Below, one piece after another: positions 40,834-50,046 of a stretch of DNA of 64,000 bases. The position numbers and the translations under genes were made by a program. The stretch's first letter is position 1; each line of letters begins with the position of its first letter. Source of the stretch: AG25 sp035604455 (GTDB lineage Bacteria > Gemmatimonadota > Gemmatimonadetes > Gemmatimonadales > GWC2-71-9); the NCBI GenBank assembly GCA_035604455.1, contig DATNIM010000135.1, positions 1-64,000 on the forward strand. The letters are read 5' to 3'. The notes under the pieces were generated by a model that ran no database searches, was not told the DNA's origin, and saw only the letters and a program-made list of their open reading frames with translations.

Positions 40834-43248
40834 CTACACAACGAGATTCAGCACCCGGTCGGGGACGTAGATCGTTTTTCGGATCGCGTGTCCGTCCACG
40901 AACTTCCGCACCGTGGGATCGGCGAGCGCGAGTTCGCGCACCTCCGCCTCGCCCAGGCCCCGGGGAATCGCGAGGCGGCCCCGCAAGCGGCCGTTCACCT
41001 GTACGGCGATCTCGACTTCGTCACCCGCGGCGAGCCGTTCGTCGTGCACGGGCCAGCGTGCCGTGAAAATCGACGCGCCGTGACCGAGTCGCGTCCACAG
41101 CGCTTCGGCGAGGTGCGGCGCGTACGGAGCGAGCATGACGAGGAGCGGTTCCACCGCGGGCCGATTTCCTCGACTCTCCTCACGGACCAGGTTCACGTAC
41201 TCCATCATCGCGGCGATCGCGGTGTTGTAGTCGAGCTGCTCGGTGTCCGCGGTGACCTTCCGGATCGTCTGGTGGAGCTTCCGTTCGATCGCCGCGGACA
41301 AGGGTTGGGCCGGGGCTCCCGCCGCTTCGTGCGCGAGCAGCCACACCTTCTCCAGAAACCGGCGGATTCCTGTGATCCCCTCGTCCCGAAAGTCACCGCC
41401 TTCCTGAAACGACCCGAGGAACATCAGGTACATCCGGAAGGTGTCTGCCCCCCACTTTTGGATGTAGGTGTCGGGGATCACGACGTTGCCGCGCGATTTG
41501 GACATCTTCGCCCCGTCCTTGACGATCAGGCCATGGGCGCGGAGACGAGGAAACGGCTCCTCAAAATCCACGTGACCGAGCTCGCACAGCACCATCGTGA
41601 TGAACCGCGCGTAAAGCAGATGGAGTACGGCGTGCTCGTTGCCGCCGATGTAGCTCGTGACGGGGAGCCAGCGCTTCGTGCGGGCGACATCCCACGCTCG
41701 ATCGTCGGAGTCCGTGGAGGGATAGCGCAAGAAGTACCAGGACGAGTCGAGGAAGGTGTCCGAGACGTCCGTTTCGCGCCGCCCCGGGGCGCCGCAGCGA
41801 GGACAGGGGACGAAATACCATTCCCGATGCCGCGCGAGCGGGCTCACTCCGGTGTCGTCGGGCCGGAAATCCTCGATCAGCGGCAACTCAACCGGCAGAT
41901 CCTGCTCAGGCACGCCGACGGGTCCGCAGTCGGGACAATAGATGATGGGAATCGGCGGACCCCAGTAGCGCTGCCGCGAAATGCACCAGTCGTGGAGGCG
42001 ATACTGCACTCGCGGCGTGGCGAGGCGCCGTTCGCCCAGCCATGCGACGATGCGGCGCCCCCCGTCGAGGCATGACAGACCGTCAAACGCACCGGAATTG
42101 ACGAGCGTGCCGTCGACCGCCTCGAATGGCAGGGGCTCCTCGGCCCGCCCCACCACCCGCACGATCGGCAGCGCGAACTGCGTGGCGAAATCGAAGTCCC
42201 GGGCGTCGTGCGCCGGGACGCCCATGATAGCCCCGGTGCCGTACTCCATCAGCACGTAGTCGGCCGCCCAGATCGGAATCGCGGCACCCGTGGCGGGGTT
42301 GCGGGCGTACGTTCCGAGGAAGACCCCGGATTTCCGCTTTTCGCTCGCCGCCACCTTTCGCGTCACGACGTCCTTCGCCGCCACCTCGCGCTGGTACGCC
42401 CGGATGGCGTCGAGACGGTCCGGAGTCGTGAGGGCGTCGACGAGCGGGTGCTCGGGGGCGAGCACGAGGTAGGTCGCGCCGAAGACGGTGTCGGGCCGAG
42501 TCGTGAACACGGTAATCGGGCGGCCGACTGGCGTCTCGAAGATCAGTTCCGCCCCCTCGCTTTTCCCGATCCAGTTGCGCTGCATCGCGACCGTGCTTGC
42601 CGACCAGTCGAGCCCCTCGAGGTTCGCGAGCAGGCGCTCGGCGTAGTGCGTGATGGAGAAGAACCATTGCTCGAGAAACCGCTGCTCGACTTTGACGTCG
42701 GGGTGGCGCTCGCAATAGCCGTCGATCACTTGCTCGTTAGCCAGCACCGTCTTGCACGCCGGACACCAGTTGACGGCCGCCTGCTTGCGGACCGCGCGCC
42801 CGGCCTTGAACAGCTGCAGAAAGATCCACTGGGTCCAGCGGTAGTAGCGCGGATCCGTGGTCGACAGCTCGTGGCGCCAGTCGAACATTCCGCCGAAGCG
42901 ACGCAGCTGCCGGCGGAACGTGGCGATATTCCGCGGAATGAGACGCGCCGGATGCTCGCCGACGTTGAGCGCGTAGTTCTCCGAGTGTATGCCGAAGGCG
43001 TCGAAGCCGATCGGCTCGAAGACGTCATAGCCCTGCAGCCGCTTGAAGCGGCCGAAGATGTCGGCGCCCGTGAACGCGAACATGTTCCCGACGTGCAGGC
43101 CCTCGGCCGACGGGTAGGGGAACATCATGAGGTTGTAGAACGGTCGCGCCGCGCGGTCGAGGTCGGGCTCGTTCGTGCGCTCCCGCGCCCAGCGCTCCTG
43201 GGCCACTGCCTCGACCGTCGCGGGGTCGTACACGGGCGGGGTGGTCAT
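40834..43248 (-). CDS. leuS: Leucyl-tRNA synthetase
   Basis: An 804-residue class I aminoacyl-tRNA synthetase, normal in length. The HIGH motif appears as GLHVGNM (about residues 50-56), the KMSKS motif as GAKMSKSRGNV, with the zinc-binding NWCPACKTVL insert. The editing domain is present (TTRPDTVFGATYLVL, and the Asp region EYGTGAIMGVPAHDARD), so mischarged tRNA can be hydrolysed. The anticodon-binding and carboxy-terminal domains follow, ending in VQVNGRLRG. It is essential and cytoplasmic. It is divergent from the chemoreceptor gene with 65 bases between. Confidence 0.97.
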   Translation of the reverse strand: MTTPPVYDPATVEAVAQERWARERTNEPDLDRAARPFYNLMMFPYPSAEGLHVGNMFAFTGADIFGRFKRLQGYDVFEPIGFDAFGIHSENYALNVGEHPARLIPRNIATFRRQLRRFGGMFDWRHELSTTDPRYYRWTQWIFLQLFKAGRAVRKQAAVNWCPACKTVLANEQVIDGYCERHPDVKVEQRFLEQWFFSITHYAERLLANLEGLDWSASTVAMQRNWIGKSEGAELIFETPVGRPITVFTTRPDTVFGATYLVLAPEHPLVDALTTPDRLDAIRAYQREVAAKDVVTRKVAASEKRKSGVFLGTYARNPATGAAIPIWAADYVLMEYGTGAIMGVPAHDARDFDFATQFALPIVRVVGRAEEPLPFEAVDGTLVNSGAFDGLSCLDGGRRIVAWLGERRLATPRVQYRLHDWCISRQRYWGPPIPIIYCPDCGPVGVPEQDLPVELPLIEDFRPDDTGVSPLARHREWYFVPCPRCGAPGRRETDVSDTFLDSSWYFLRYPSTDSDDRAWDVARTKRWLPVTSYIGGNEHAVLHLLYARFITMVLCELGHVDFEEPFPRLRAHGLIVKDGAKMSKSRGNVVIPDTYIQKWGADTFRMYLMFLGSFQEGGDFRDEGITGIRRFLEKVWLLAHEAAGAPAQPLSAAIERKLHQTIRKVTADTEQLDYNTAIAAMMEYVNLVREESRGNRPAVEPLLVMLAPYAPHLAEALWTRLGHGASIFTARWPVHDERLAAGDEVEIAVQVNGRLRGRLAIPRGLGEAEVRELALADPTVRKFVDGHAIRKTIYVPDRVLNLVV

Positions 43249-43270
43249 GCGTGCTGGAAACTAAGCGGCC

Positions 43271-43299
43271 TTGCCCGCGTGTGAAACGGGCCCTAAGCT
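43271..43299 (+). promoter_or_regulatory. Promoter TTGCCC-N17-TAAGCT for the second chemoreceptor
   Basis: TTGCCC at 43271-43276 and TAAGCT at 43294-43299 with 17 bases between, ending 14 bases before the ATG at 43314. The same TTGCCC -35 box is found at the cytochrome b and argC promoters. Confidence 0.4.
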
Positions 43300-43313
43300 T
43301 AGCCACCCGCCCG

Positions 43314-45326
43314 ATGAGCACGCGTTTTCAGCAACAGCTACGTTCGAGCTTCCTATTCACGGGGGTCGCAGGGGCCGCCGCCCTGGCCGTCGCCGTCGCG
43401 CTGGCCGGCGGGCAAAACGCGCGCCAGACCCTCGAGCGCCTCGCCAACGAGCGCGACCGTGCCGTGGCGACGAACGTCGCCGCCCTCGTCACGAACTATT
43501 GGCGGGAACGGCGCCACGAGACGGACGAGCTCGCGCGACGTCTGTCGACCCGCGCCGGGATCGTGCCCGACGCCGCGCTCGGCGCCTTCCTGCGCGACTA
43601 CGTCCAGCACTCGGACCTCGCCGACTTGCTCGTGGTCGACGGTCGCGGCGACCCCGCCGCGGGATCGGCGCCGCTCGAGCGTCGAGCCTATCGGGCCGAC
43701 GCCTGGTGGCAGGTGGTCTTGCGAGACGGAAGCGTCGAGGGAACGGGCGACTCGTCGAGCCGCGCGCTCTACTACGCCGTCGCGCTCCGCCAGCCGGGGC
43801 TGGCGCGACCCGTGGGGGTGTTGCGCGCCACCCTGCCCCTTTCCGCCTTGGTGCGACTGCTTGCGTCGTCGGCCGCTGACGATGCCGTGTATCTGTGCGT
43901 GATCGATCGCGCGGGACGGCTCCTCGCTACCCCTGATACCTCGGCGCTGCTCCACAGCATCCCCGACGCGGAGGCGATCCCCCGCGACACGAGGGCCGTC
44001 AACGTCCTCTGGCGCCGGGGCGGGGCTACGGAGCTCGTCGTGTCGGCGCCGGCTAACGAGGGGCGCTGGTGGGTGCTTTACCGCCAGCCAACCGCGCTTG
44101 CTTACGCCGCAGTACGAACGACGCTGCGGACGATCGCCCTCGGTGCGATTGCCGTCCTCGTGCTCGTCCTCCTGCTCGTGTGGCGCCTCGCCGCCTGGCT
44201 CACCGACCGGGTGACCGAGCCGGTCCGCGCGGCCGGGGCGGTCGCGACCCGCATCGCGGGCGGGGATCTGTCCGCCACCGTGCTCGCGCAGGGGGCCGGC
44301 ACAGGCGAGGTCGGAGAGCTTCTTTCTGCCGTCCATACGATGGTCGTGGCGCTGCGGCGGCTCGTCGGCGCGATCCGGAGCGCCGCCGACGAAGCAGCAG
44401 CCATGGCGGCGGAGATCTCAGCGTCGACCGAGCAGATGAGCGCCTCGACCGAGGAGATGTCGGCCACCTGCCAAGACCTGTCGCGCCGCGCGGCGGAGCA
44501 GGCGCAGCTCATTCGCGGCGCGGCCGGCGACACGACCAAGATTCTCGAGATCATCACGATCGTCGCCGCGGGGTCGGAGGATTCCGTCCGACGAAACGCG
44601 ACCGTGGCTACGCTCGCCCGTCAGAACCGCGAGGTCCTCGATCAGAGCACGGCGCAGCTCGCCCACCTGGCCGAAGAGGTCGCCCGCGGGGCGGCCGAGG
44701 CGGACGCCCTCGCGGCGGCCTCGGCCGAGATCCAGAAATTCGTCACTCAGGCAAAGGCCGTGGCAACGCAGACCAACATGCTCGCCCTCAACGCGGCGAT
44801 CGAGGCGGCGCGAGCCGGACCTCAGGGCCGCGGATTCGCCGTGGTCGCCGATGAAGTGCGCAAGCTCGCCGCGGTGGCCGCCGCGGCCGCGGGCGACACG
44901 GCAGAGATGGTGCGCACCGTGCTGACCCGAGTCCAGGCGACACGTGAACGGCTGCTTGCGCTGGCGAAGGTGGGGGCGGCCGCGCGCGAGGCCGCCCAGA
45001 CGGCGGCCCAGGGGCTCGCCACGGTGGCCACGGAGGCGGCGGCAAACGACGCCTGGAGTCGCGAGATCGCGGCGTCGACGGCCGAAGTCCGGTCGCTCGT
45101 AGACGAGATCACCGGCCGCCTTGGCAGCGTGGCACTTGGAACTGAAGGGCTGCTCGCGGCGGCCCAAGAGATCGCCGCCTCAAGCGAGGAGCAGAGCGCG
45201 TCGACTGAGGAAATCGCCGCGTCCGCAAACCAGCTGGCCGAAGCGGCGGACCGTCTGAGCGGTGCCGTCAAGTCCTTCCGGTTGCTCGGCGACGAGGCCG
45301 CGCCCGTCCAGACGGCTGCGGACTAG
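43314..45326 (+). CDS. Methyl-accepting chemotaxis protein with Cache-like sensor
   Basis: A 670-residue receptor with classical layout: helix 1 (about residues 12-32), extracytoplasmic sensor (about 33-275, with LLVVDGRGDPA and LCVIDRAGRLLATPD resembling a double-Cache fold), helix 2 (about 283-305, IALGAIAVLVLVLLLVWRL), HAMP (VTEPVRAAGAVATRIAGGDL), and a long signalling coiled coil with tip VATQTNMLALNAAIEAARAG and DEVRKLA. Possible methylation helices contain SASTEQMSASTEEMSA and SSEEQSASTEEIAAS. No che genes are nearby. ATG at 43314 begins at the first helix. Its stop shares the four bases CTAG with that of serA. Confidence 0.93.
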   Translation: MSTRFQQQLRSSFLFTGVAGAAALAVAVALAGGQNARQTLERLANERDRAVATNVAALVTNYWRERRHETDELARRLSTRAGIVPDAALGAFLRDYVQHSDLADLLVVDGRGDPAAGSAPLERRAYRADAWWQVVLRDGSVEGTGDSSSRALYYAVALRQPGLARPVGVLRATLPLSALVRLLASSAADDAVYLCVIDRAGRLLATPDTSALLHSIPDAEAIPRDTRAVNVLWRRGGATELVVSAPANEGRWWVLYRQPTALAYAAVRTTLRTIALGAIAVLVLVLLLVWRLAAWLTDRVTEPVRAAGAVATRIAGGDLSATVLAQGAGTGEVGELLSAVHTMVVALRRLVGAIRSAADEAAAMAAEISASTEQMSASTEEMSATCQDLSRRAAEQAQLIRGAAGDTTKILEIITIVAAGSEDSVRRNATVATLARQNREVLDQSTAQLAHLAEEVARGAAEADALAAASAEIQKFVTQAKAVATQTNMLALNAAIEAARAGPQGRGFAVVADEVRKLAAVAAAAAGDTAEMVRTVLTRVQATRERLLALAKVGAAAREAAQTAAQGLATVATEAAANDAWSREIAASTAEVRSLVDEITGRLGSVALGTEGLLAAAQEIAASSEEQSASTEEIAASANQLAEAADRLSGAVKSFRLLGDEAAPVQTAAD

Positions 45327-46930
45327 GGTTCGGCGACTGGCCCGAGGTATGCGAGACGCACTCGCAGCACATCGGGGAGACGGGCGAGCGCGTCGAGGAC
45401 AGCCTCGGGGAGTGGTTGATCCACGGTGATGGCAGCCAGCGCGTCCTGGCCGGGCGCGGTGAGCCGCGCCTGGTGGTAGCTCCCAATGTTGATGCCGGCG
45501 CGCCCGAGCATGGTGCCGACGTTCCCGATCACGCCAGGCACGTCGCGGTTGCGAATCACAAGCATCCAACCTTCGGGCGCGACATCGATCCGGTAGTCTC
45601 CCACGCGTATGACGCGGCTCTGGGCGTCGCCCACGGGCGCCCCGGCGACGCGGACCGGTCCCTGGACCGTGTCGAGCGCCACGGTCACGGTGGTCTTGAA
45701 CCCGGGTTCCGGCGCGGCGCTCCTGCGCGAGTGCCGGATCCCCCGCTCCTCCGCGAGCAGCAGCGCGTTCACCAACGTCACGGGCTCAACGCCCATGCCG
45801 GCCAAGAGTCCCTCGACTGCCGCCATCAACACGGGCCGCGGGGCCGCGTCGTCGCTGCCGCCATAGGCCACCTCGATCCCGGTCACCGGGCCCTCGGCGA
45901 GCGCGAGGGCAAGGCGGCCCAAGCGCCGTGCGAGCTCGAGAACTCCGGCGAGCCGCCGGAGCGCCTCGCCCGCGATTCCGGGCACGTTGAGCGCCCCCGA
46001 GAGATCCCCCTGTAGCAGCGCCTCCCGGACGGCGCTGCAGGTCTCCGTGCTCACCCGCTCCTGCGCCTCCGCCGTGGAGGCCGCGAGGTGCGGCGTGAGG
46101 ATCACGCGCTCAAGCCGCCGCAGCGGCGAATCCGCGGCCAAGGGCTCGGTGGCGAACACGTCCAGCGCGGCCCCCGCGAGACGGCCGTTCTCGATCGCCG
46201 CCACGAGCGCCATTTCGTCAACGAGCTCGCCCCGGGCGGTGTTGACGAGCACGGCGCCGGGTTTCATGACCTGAAGCCGGTCGCTGTTGATCAGGCGCTG
46301 CGTCTGGGGCGTCAGCGCGAGGTGCAGCGAGACCACGTCCGACGCCCGCAAGAGATCCTCCAACCCCACGACCTTCACGTGGAGCTCGGCAGCTCGCTCG
46401 GGCGCGAGATACGGATCGTGCGCCAGGACGACCATCCCGAATGCTCGGGCGAGTGAGGCCACGTATCCGCCGATGCGGCCGAGGCCCACGAGCCCCAGCG
46501 TCTTGCCGCGGAGTTCCGTGCCCTCGAACCGCTTGCGGTCCCATTCGCCGCGCCGCATCGCCTCCGCCGCCCACGGGACGCGCCGCGCCAGGGCGAGTAG
46601 CAGCGCGAGCGTGTGCTCGGCCGCGCTGATGGTGTTGGCGCCCGGCGCGTTGATGACCGCGATCCCCCGCCGCGTGGCCGCGGGCACGTCGATGTTGTCG
46701 ACACCGACGCCGGCGCGCGCAACGATCAAAAGGTGAGGCGCGTGGCTCAGCAACGCCGCGGTCACCCGGGTCTCGCTCCGGACGATGAGCGCGTGCGCGT
46801 CCGCGAGCGCGCGCTCGAGTTCCGCGACGGGCCGGCCGGCGAGCAGCACAACTTCGATCTCGGGTGCCTCCCGCAGGCGCTCAAGACCAGCGTCGGCGAC
46901 GCGATCGGCGACCACCACCCGAAAGCTCAC
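45323..46930 (-). CDS. serA: D-3-phosphoglycerate dehydrogenase, long form with ACT domain
   Basis: A 535-residue SerA of the long (type I) kind. Catalytic and NAD regions: LIVRSETRV, ARAGVGVDNIDV, the Rossmann motif LGLVGLGRIGGYVA (about residues 144-157), NTARGELVDE (catalytic Arg), DVFATEP and the catalytic His in TPHLAASTAEAQ. An intervening domain follows, then an ACT domain (LVIRNRDVPGVIGNVGTML, about residues 465-483) for serine feedback. It oxidises 3-phosphoglycerate, the first step of serine synthesis. Start GTG at 46930 overlaps the aminotransferase stop by four bases, so the first two steps are encoded together. Confidence 0.96.
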   Translation of the reverse strand: MSFRVVVADRVADAGLERLREAPEIEVVLLAGRPVAELERALADAHALIVRSETRVTAALLSHAPHLLIVARAGVGVDNIDVPAATRRGIAVINAPGANTISAAEHTLALLLALARRVPWAAEAMRRGEWDRKRFEGTELRGKTLGLVGLGRIGGYVASLARAFGMVVLAHDPYLAPERAAELHVKVVGLEDLLRASDVVSLHLALTPQTQRLINSDRLQVMKPGAVLVNTARGELVDEMALVAAIENGRLAGAALDVFATEPLAADSPLRRLERVILTPHLAASTAEAQERVSTETCSAVREALLQGDLSGALNVPGIAGEALRRLAGVLELARRLGRLALALAEGPVTGIEVAYGGSDDAAPRPVLMAAVEGLLAGMGVEPVTLVNALLLAEERGIRHSRRSAAPEPGFKTTVTVALDTVQGPVRVAGAPVGDAQSRVIRVGDYRIDVAPEGWMLVIRNRDVPGVIGNVGTMLGRAGINIGSYHQARLTAPGQDALAAITVDQPLPEAVLDALARLPDVLRVRLAYLGPVAEP

Positions 46931-48012
46931 GCGAGCGCTCGCTCGAGAAGCGCCAGCAATTCATCGAGCGCCTGCACGCTGTGGTCGCCCATGTGGCCGA
47001 TGCGGATGGTCGAATCCTTGAGCGCCCCGTATCCCGACCCGATCGTCCACCCGTCCCGCTTGAGCGCACCGACGAGGTCCGGGGCGACCTTGCCCTCTGG
47101 GACCTTGAGACAGGACACCGTCCAGCTGCGCCGCCCTTCCGGCGGGAGATAGGAGACGCCGTGTGCGGCGCTCCACTCCTCTACCCGGCGGCGCATCGCG
47201 TCGTGGCGTTTCCACCGCGCCTCAATGCCGCCCTCCCGCTCGATGCGCGCCAGCTGGACCTCAAGGGCGTAGAAGAGAGAAATCGCGGGCGTATTGGTCG
47301 GCTGGAACTTGCGTGTGGCCTCCTCGAAGGCCACGAGGTCGAAGTATTGACCGCGGGCGGGCAGCGTGCGAGCGCGTTCCCGCATGCGGTCGGAGGCCAC
47401 GCCGAGCGCCAACCCCGGGGGGAGCGCGAGCGCCTTCTGCGAGCCCGTGAACGTGAAATCGAGGCCCCAACGATCCGGCTCGACCGGGGAACCGGCGAGC
47501 GAGGTGACGGCATCAACGAGGAGCAACACGTCGTCGAACTCGTGCACAACCGCGGCCAGGGCGGCCACGTCTTGCAGCACGCCCGTCGACGTTTCGGAGT
47601 GGACCACCGTAACAGCGTCGACGGGCGTGCGGTGGAGCGCGTCGCGGAGCATGTCGGGCTCGACCGCTTGCCCAAGGGGCACGTCGAGGCGGATGCCCTC
47701 CTTGCCACAGGCGCCCACCAGTTTCGCGAATCGGTCGCTGAACGAGCCGTTGACGAGCGAGAGGGCGCGCCGACGCACGCCGTTGCGCACGGCGAGTTCC
47801 ATGAACCCCGTGGCGGACGCGGTGCCCACGAGGACCGGATGCGCGGAGCGGAACACGCGCCCGAGCGGGGCGGCGAGGCTTGCGAGGAGCCGCTCCATCG
47901 TTGCCGACCGGTGGCCGATCATCGGCCGCTGCATCGCCGCCAGGACGTCCGGATGGACGTCGGTCGGTCCCGGGAGGAAGAACCGACCGAAGGCTGGGAT
48001 GGGTGAGGTCAC
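46927..48012 (-). CDS. Class V PLP aminotransferase, probable phosphoserine aminotransferase
   Basis: A 361-residue alanine-glyoxylate/serine-pyruvate type class V aminotransferase. Family opening FLPGPTDVHPDVL, then GTASATGFMELAVRNG, the PLP-phosphate region, DAVTSLAGSP and the Schiff-base Lys193 in TGSQKALALPPGL; FYALEVQLARI and the end GHMGDHSVQAL agree. Its overlap with serA and the lack of a classical serC nearby make phosphoserine aminotransferase the likely job, as known in some thermophiles and actinobacteria where class V enzymes of this type do that step. Serine-pyruvate aminotransferase remains possible. GTG start. Confidence 0.88.
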   Translation of the reverse strand: MTSPIPAFGRFFLPGPTDVHPDVLAAMQRPMIGHRSATMERLLASLAAPLGRVFRSAHPVLVGTASATGFMELAVRNGVRRRALSLVNGSFSDRFAKLVGACGKEGIRLDVPLGQAVEPDMLRDALHRTPVDAVTVVHSETSTGVLQDVAALAAVVHEFDDVLLLVDAVTSLAGSPVEPDRWGLDFTFTGSQKALALPPGLALGVASDRMRERARTLPARGQYFDLVAFEEATRKFQPTNTPAISLFYALEVQLARIEREGGIEARWKRHDAMRRRVEEWSAAHGVSYLPPEGRRSWTVSCLKVPEGKVAPDLVGALKRDGWTIGSGYGALKDSTIRIGHMGDHSVQALDELLALLERALA

Positions 48013-48240
48013 GGCACCACGTCGACGGGTTTCACCCCATCGGTCACCACAGACAGAGGGATCTCCGGCCGTGGGGCGAGCAGACCGGGGACGGCCGCCT
48101 TGTTACACACATCGAGGGCAACGCAGTACAGGGTGATCTCCACTGGGTTCAGGATGTCGAGGACCTGAGGACCGTTGTCGTTCGAAAAGACGTCGAAGCG
48201 ATGCTTGTGCAGGAGAATATCGCCTCCATGTAGCCGCAGC
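48009..48240 (-). pseudogene. Remnant of an isochorismatase-family (nicotinamidase-like) hydrolase, amino-terminal part lost
   Basis: About 77 codons at the end of a frame match the second half of an isochorismatase/cysteine hydrolase: DILLHKHRFDVFSNDNG with the catalytic Lys, VEITLYCVALDVCNKAAVPG with the catalytic Cys, and the ending VTDGVKPVD. The first half with the catalytic Asp is not found in any frame between here and the next gene, where the sequence is Ala/Arg-rich filler, and there is no start codon in frame near the homology. The stop overlaps the aminotransferase start, so it was probably the leading gene of the serine operon before decay. Confidence 0.65.
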
Positions 48241-48388
48241 GGGGCGGCGGCGGGCGCGGAGCAGAAAATCTCAACGGCGGCCCAGAGCCGTGTCAACGGC
48301 CTGAACGAGTGTGTTAGGACCGCGAGCGGCAGAGCGCGGTTCGTCGCGAGGCGTGCGGGTGTCGATGGCGGCTCGCCGGGCGCCCGGG

Positions 48389-48877
48389 CTACAGCTTGAG
48401 CACCACCGCGATCTCGTCGCAGCAGTTCTGCCGCGGACAGCGGGTGCAGTCCGCCCATACTTTCAGCGGAAAACGCTCCCGCTCGGACGGCACAAAACCG
48501 AGCGCCAGAAAGAACGCCGGTTTGCGGGTGAGCGCGAGAAGCTCGTCGAGCCCGGCGGCCCGGCCTTCGGCGATGATCGCCTGCGCAATCGCGCGGCCGA
48601 GCCCCGCCCCCTGGTACACCGGCAGCACCGCGAGCGCCGCGATTTCACCCAGCTCGCGCGAGTAGACCTTGAGCGATCCGCACGCTACGACCGTGCCGTC
48701 CGGCGCCGCGGCCACGACATATTCCCTTATGTGGCGGCAGAGGTCGTAGTCGCTGCGCGGAAGCAGGTCGCCCGTGGCGACATACGGCGCCATGAGCGCC
48801 TCAAGCTGGGGCACGTCGCTGAGCCGCGCGGGGCGAAGCGTGACCGCGCCTGCCGACCGAGGGACGCCGATCGCCAT
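48389..48877 (-). CDS. argA: Short-form N-acetylglutamate synthase (GNAT family)
   Basis: A 162-residue GNAT acetyltransferase with the pattern of the short-form N-acetylglutamate synthases: LRPARLSDVPQLEALM, an acetyl-CoA loop VLPVYQGAGLGRAIAQAII (about residues 82-100), LTRKPAFFLALGFVP and the diagnostic tail FPLKVWADCTRCPRQNCCDE with four Cys. It acetylates glutamate to begin arginine synthesis. It lacks the kinase-like regulatory domain of classical ArgA, so feedback must come from elsewhere. It is the last gene of argC-argB-argD-argA, 5 bases after argD, which strongly supports the role. The 148 bases after it hold no gene. Confidence 0.88.
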   Translation of the reverse strand: MAIGVPRSAGAVTLRPARLSDVPQLEALMAPYVATGDLLPRSDYDLCRHIREYVVAAAPDGTVVACGSLKVYSRELGEIAALAVLPVYQGAGLGRAIAQAIIAEGRAAGLDELLALTRKPAFFLALGFVPSERERFPLKVWADCTRCPRQNCCDEIAVVLKL

Positions 48878-48882
48878 CGTGC

Positions 48883-50046
48883 TCAGGCCAATACCTCTTC
48901 CAAAATGTCCATGCCCCGCGTGAGCTCCGGGACGGTGATCACGAGCGGCGGCAGCAGCCGCACAACCGACGGCCCCGCCGTGGCGACGAGCAGCCGCCGC
49001 TCTCGGGCGGCGGCCACGACCGGCGCGGCGGGCTCCGCGAGCTCAATCCCCCACATCAAGCCGCGGCCCCGGACACCGCGCACGCGGGGCGTGCGACGGG
49101 CGAGCTCTGCCAGGCGCTCGCCGAGCCACGTGCCTACGCGCCGGACCGATGCGAGAAACTCCGCCGCACCGATCGTCCGGACGACGTCGAGGGCGACGCT
49201 CGCCACGAGCGGACCGCCGCCGAACGTGGTCGCATGGTCTCCGGGGCTCAACGCGGCCGCGACGTCGTCTGTGAGCAGCACGGCGCCCATCGGCAGCCCT
49301 CCCGCCAAGGGCTTCGCCAGCGTCACCATGTCGGGCCGGACGCCCGTCTGCTCGTAGGCGAAGAGCGTGCCTGTCCGCCCTAGTCCGCACTGGACTTCGT
49401 CGAAGATCAGCGCCACGTGCCGTTCGTCGCAGATCGCCCGCAACCAGGCGAGCCAAGCCGGGTCGATCGGGTGCACGCCGCCTTCCCCCTGGACCGGCTC
49501 GATGATCACCGCGGCCGTGCGCTCGGCCGAGATGCCGCGCTCGGCGGCGGAACGGTCGCCGAGCGGCAGAATCGCGATCTCGGGAACGAGGGGCTCGAAC
49601 GGCCGGCGGTAGTCCGGGCGGTCGGTTGCGGCCAGGGAGGCGAATAGCCGCCCGTGGAAGGAGCCGGTGAACGCGACAATCCCCGGCTTTCGCGCCCACT
49701 TCCGGGCGAACTTGAAGGCGGCCTCGTTCGCCTCGGCGCCGGAATTGCAGAAGAACGCCTGGTCGGCGCACGAGCGCGCCACGAGCTCCTCGGCCAAGCG
49801 CTCGCCCGGCTCAGAGCGGAACAGGTTCGAGATGTGGACCAGGCCCGTCGCGAGGGCGCGTTCTATCGCCCCGCGGATGACGGGGTGGTTGTACCCCAAG
49901 GCGTTGACGCCAATGCCGGCGACGAAGTCGAGGTAGTGCGTGCCGTCCTCTGCCACGAGCTCGCAGCCTTCGCCGGCTGTGAAGAGCTGGCTCGCGCGGG
50001 TATAGACGCCCAGGAGCGAGTTGCCGGTTGCGGGAGTCGCGGTCAT
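48883..50046 (-). CDS. argD: Acetylornithine aminotransferase
   Basis: A 387-residue class III PLP aminotransferase. GVYTRASQLFTAGEGCELVAEDG opens the family (shown in part), then the PLP-phosphate site NSGAEANEAAFKFA, GSFHGRL, EPVQGEGG, DEVQCGLGRTG and the Schiff-base Lys245 in LAKPLAGGLPMGAV. It converts N-acetylglutamate semialdehyde to N-acetylornithine, and often also serves lysine synthesis. ATG at 50046 overlaps the argB stop by four bases; the open frame upstream is not conserved and lies over argB. Its length is typical. Confidence 0.95.
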   Translation of the reverse strand: MTATPATGNSLLGVYTRASQLFTAGEGCELVAEDGTHYLDFVAGIGVNALGYNHPVIRGAIERALATGLVHISNLFRSEPGERLAEELVARSCADQAFFCNSGAEANEAAFKFARKWARKPGIVAFTGSFHGRLFASLAATDRPDYRRPFEPLVPEIAILPLGDRSAAERGISAERTAAVIIEPVQGEGGVHPIDPAWLAWLRAICDERHVALIFDEVQCGLGRTGTLFAYEQTGVRPDMVTLAKPLAGGLPMGAVLLTDDVAAALSPGDHATTFGGGPLVASVALDVVRTIGAAEFLASVRRVGTWLGERLAELARRTPRVRGVRGRGLMWGIELAEPAAPVVAAARERRLLVATAGPSVVRLLPPLVITVPELTRGMDILEEVLA

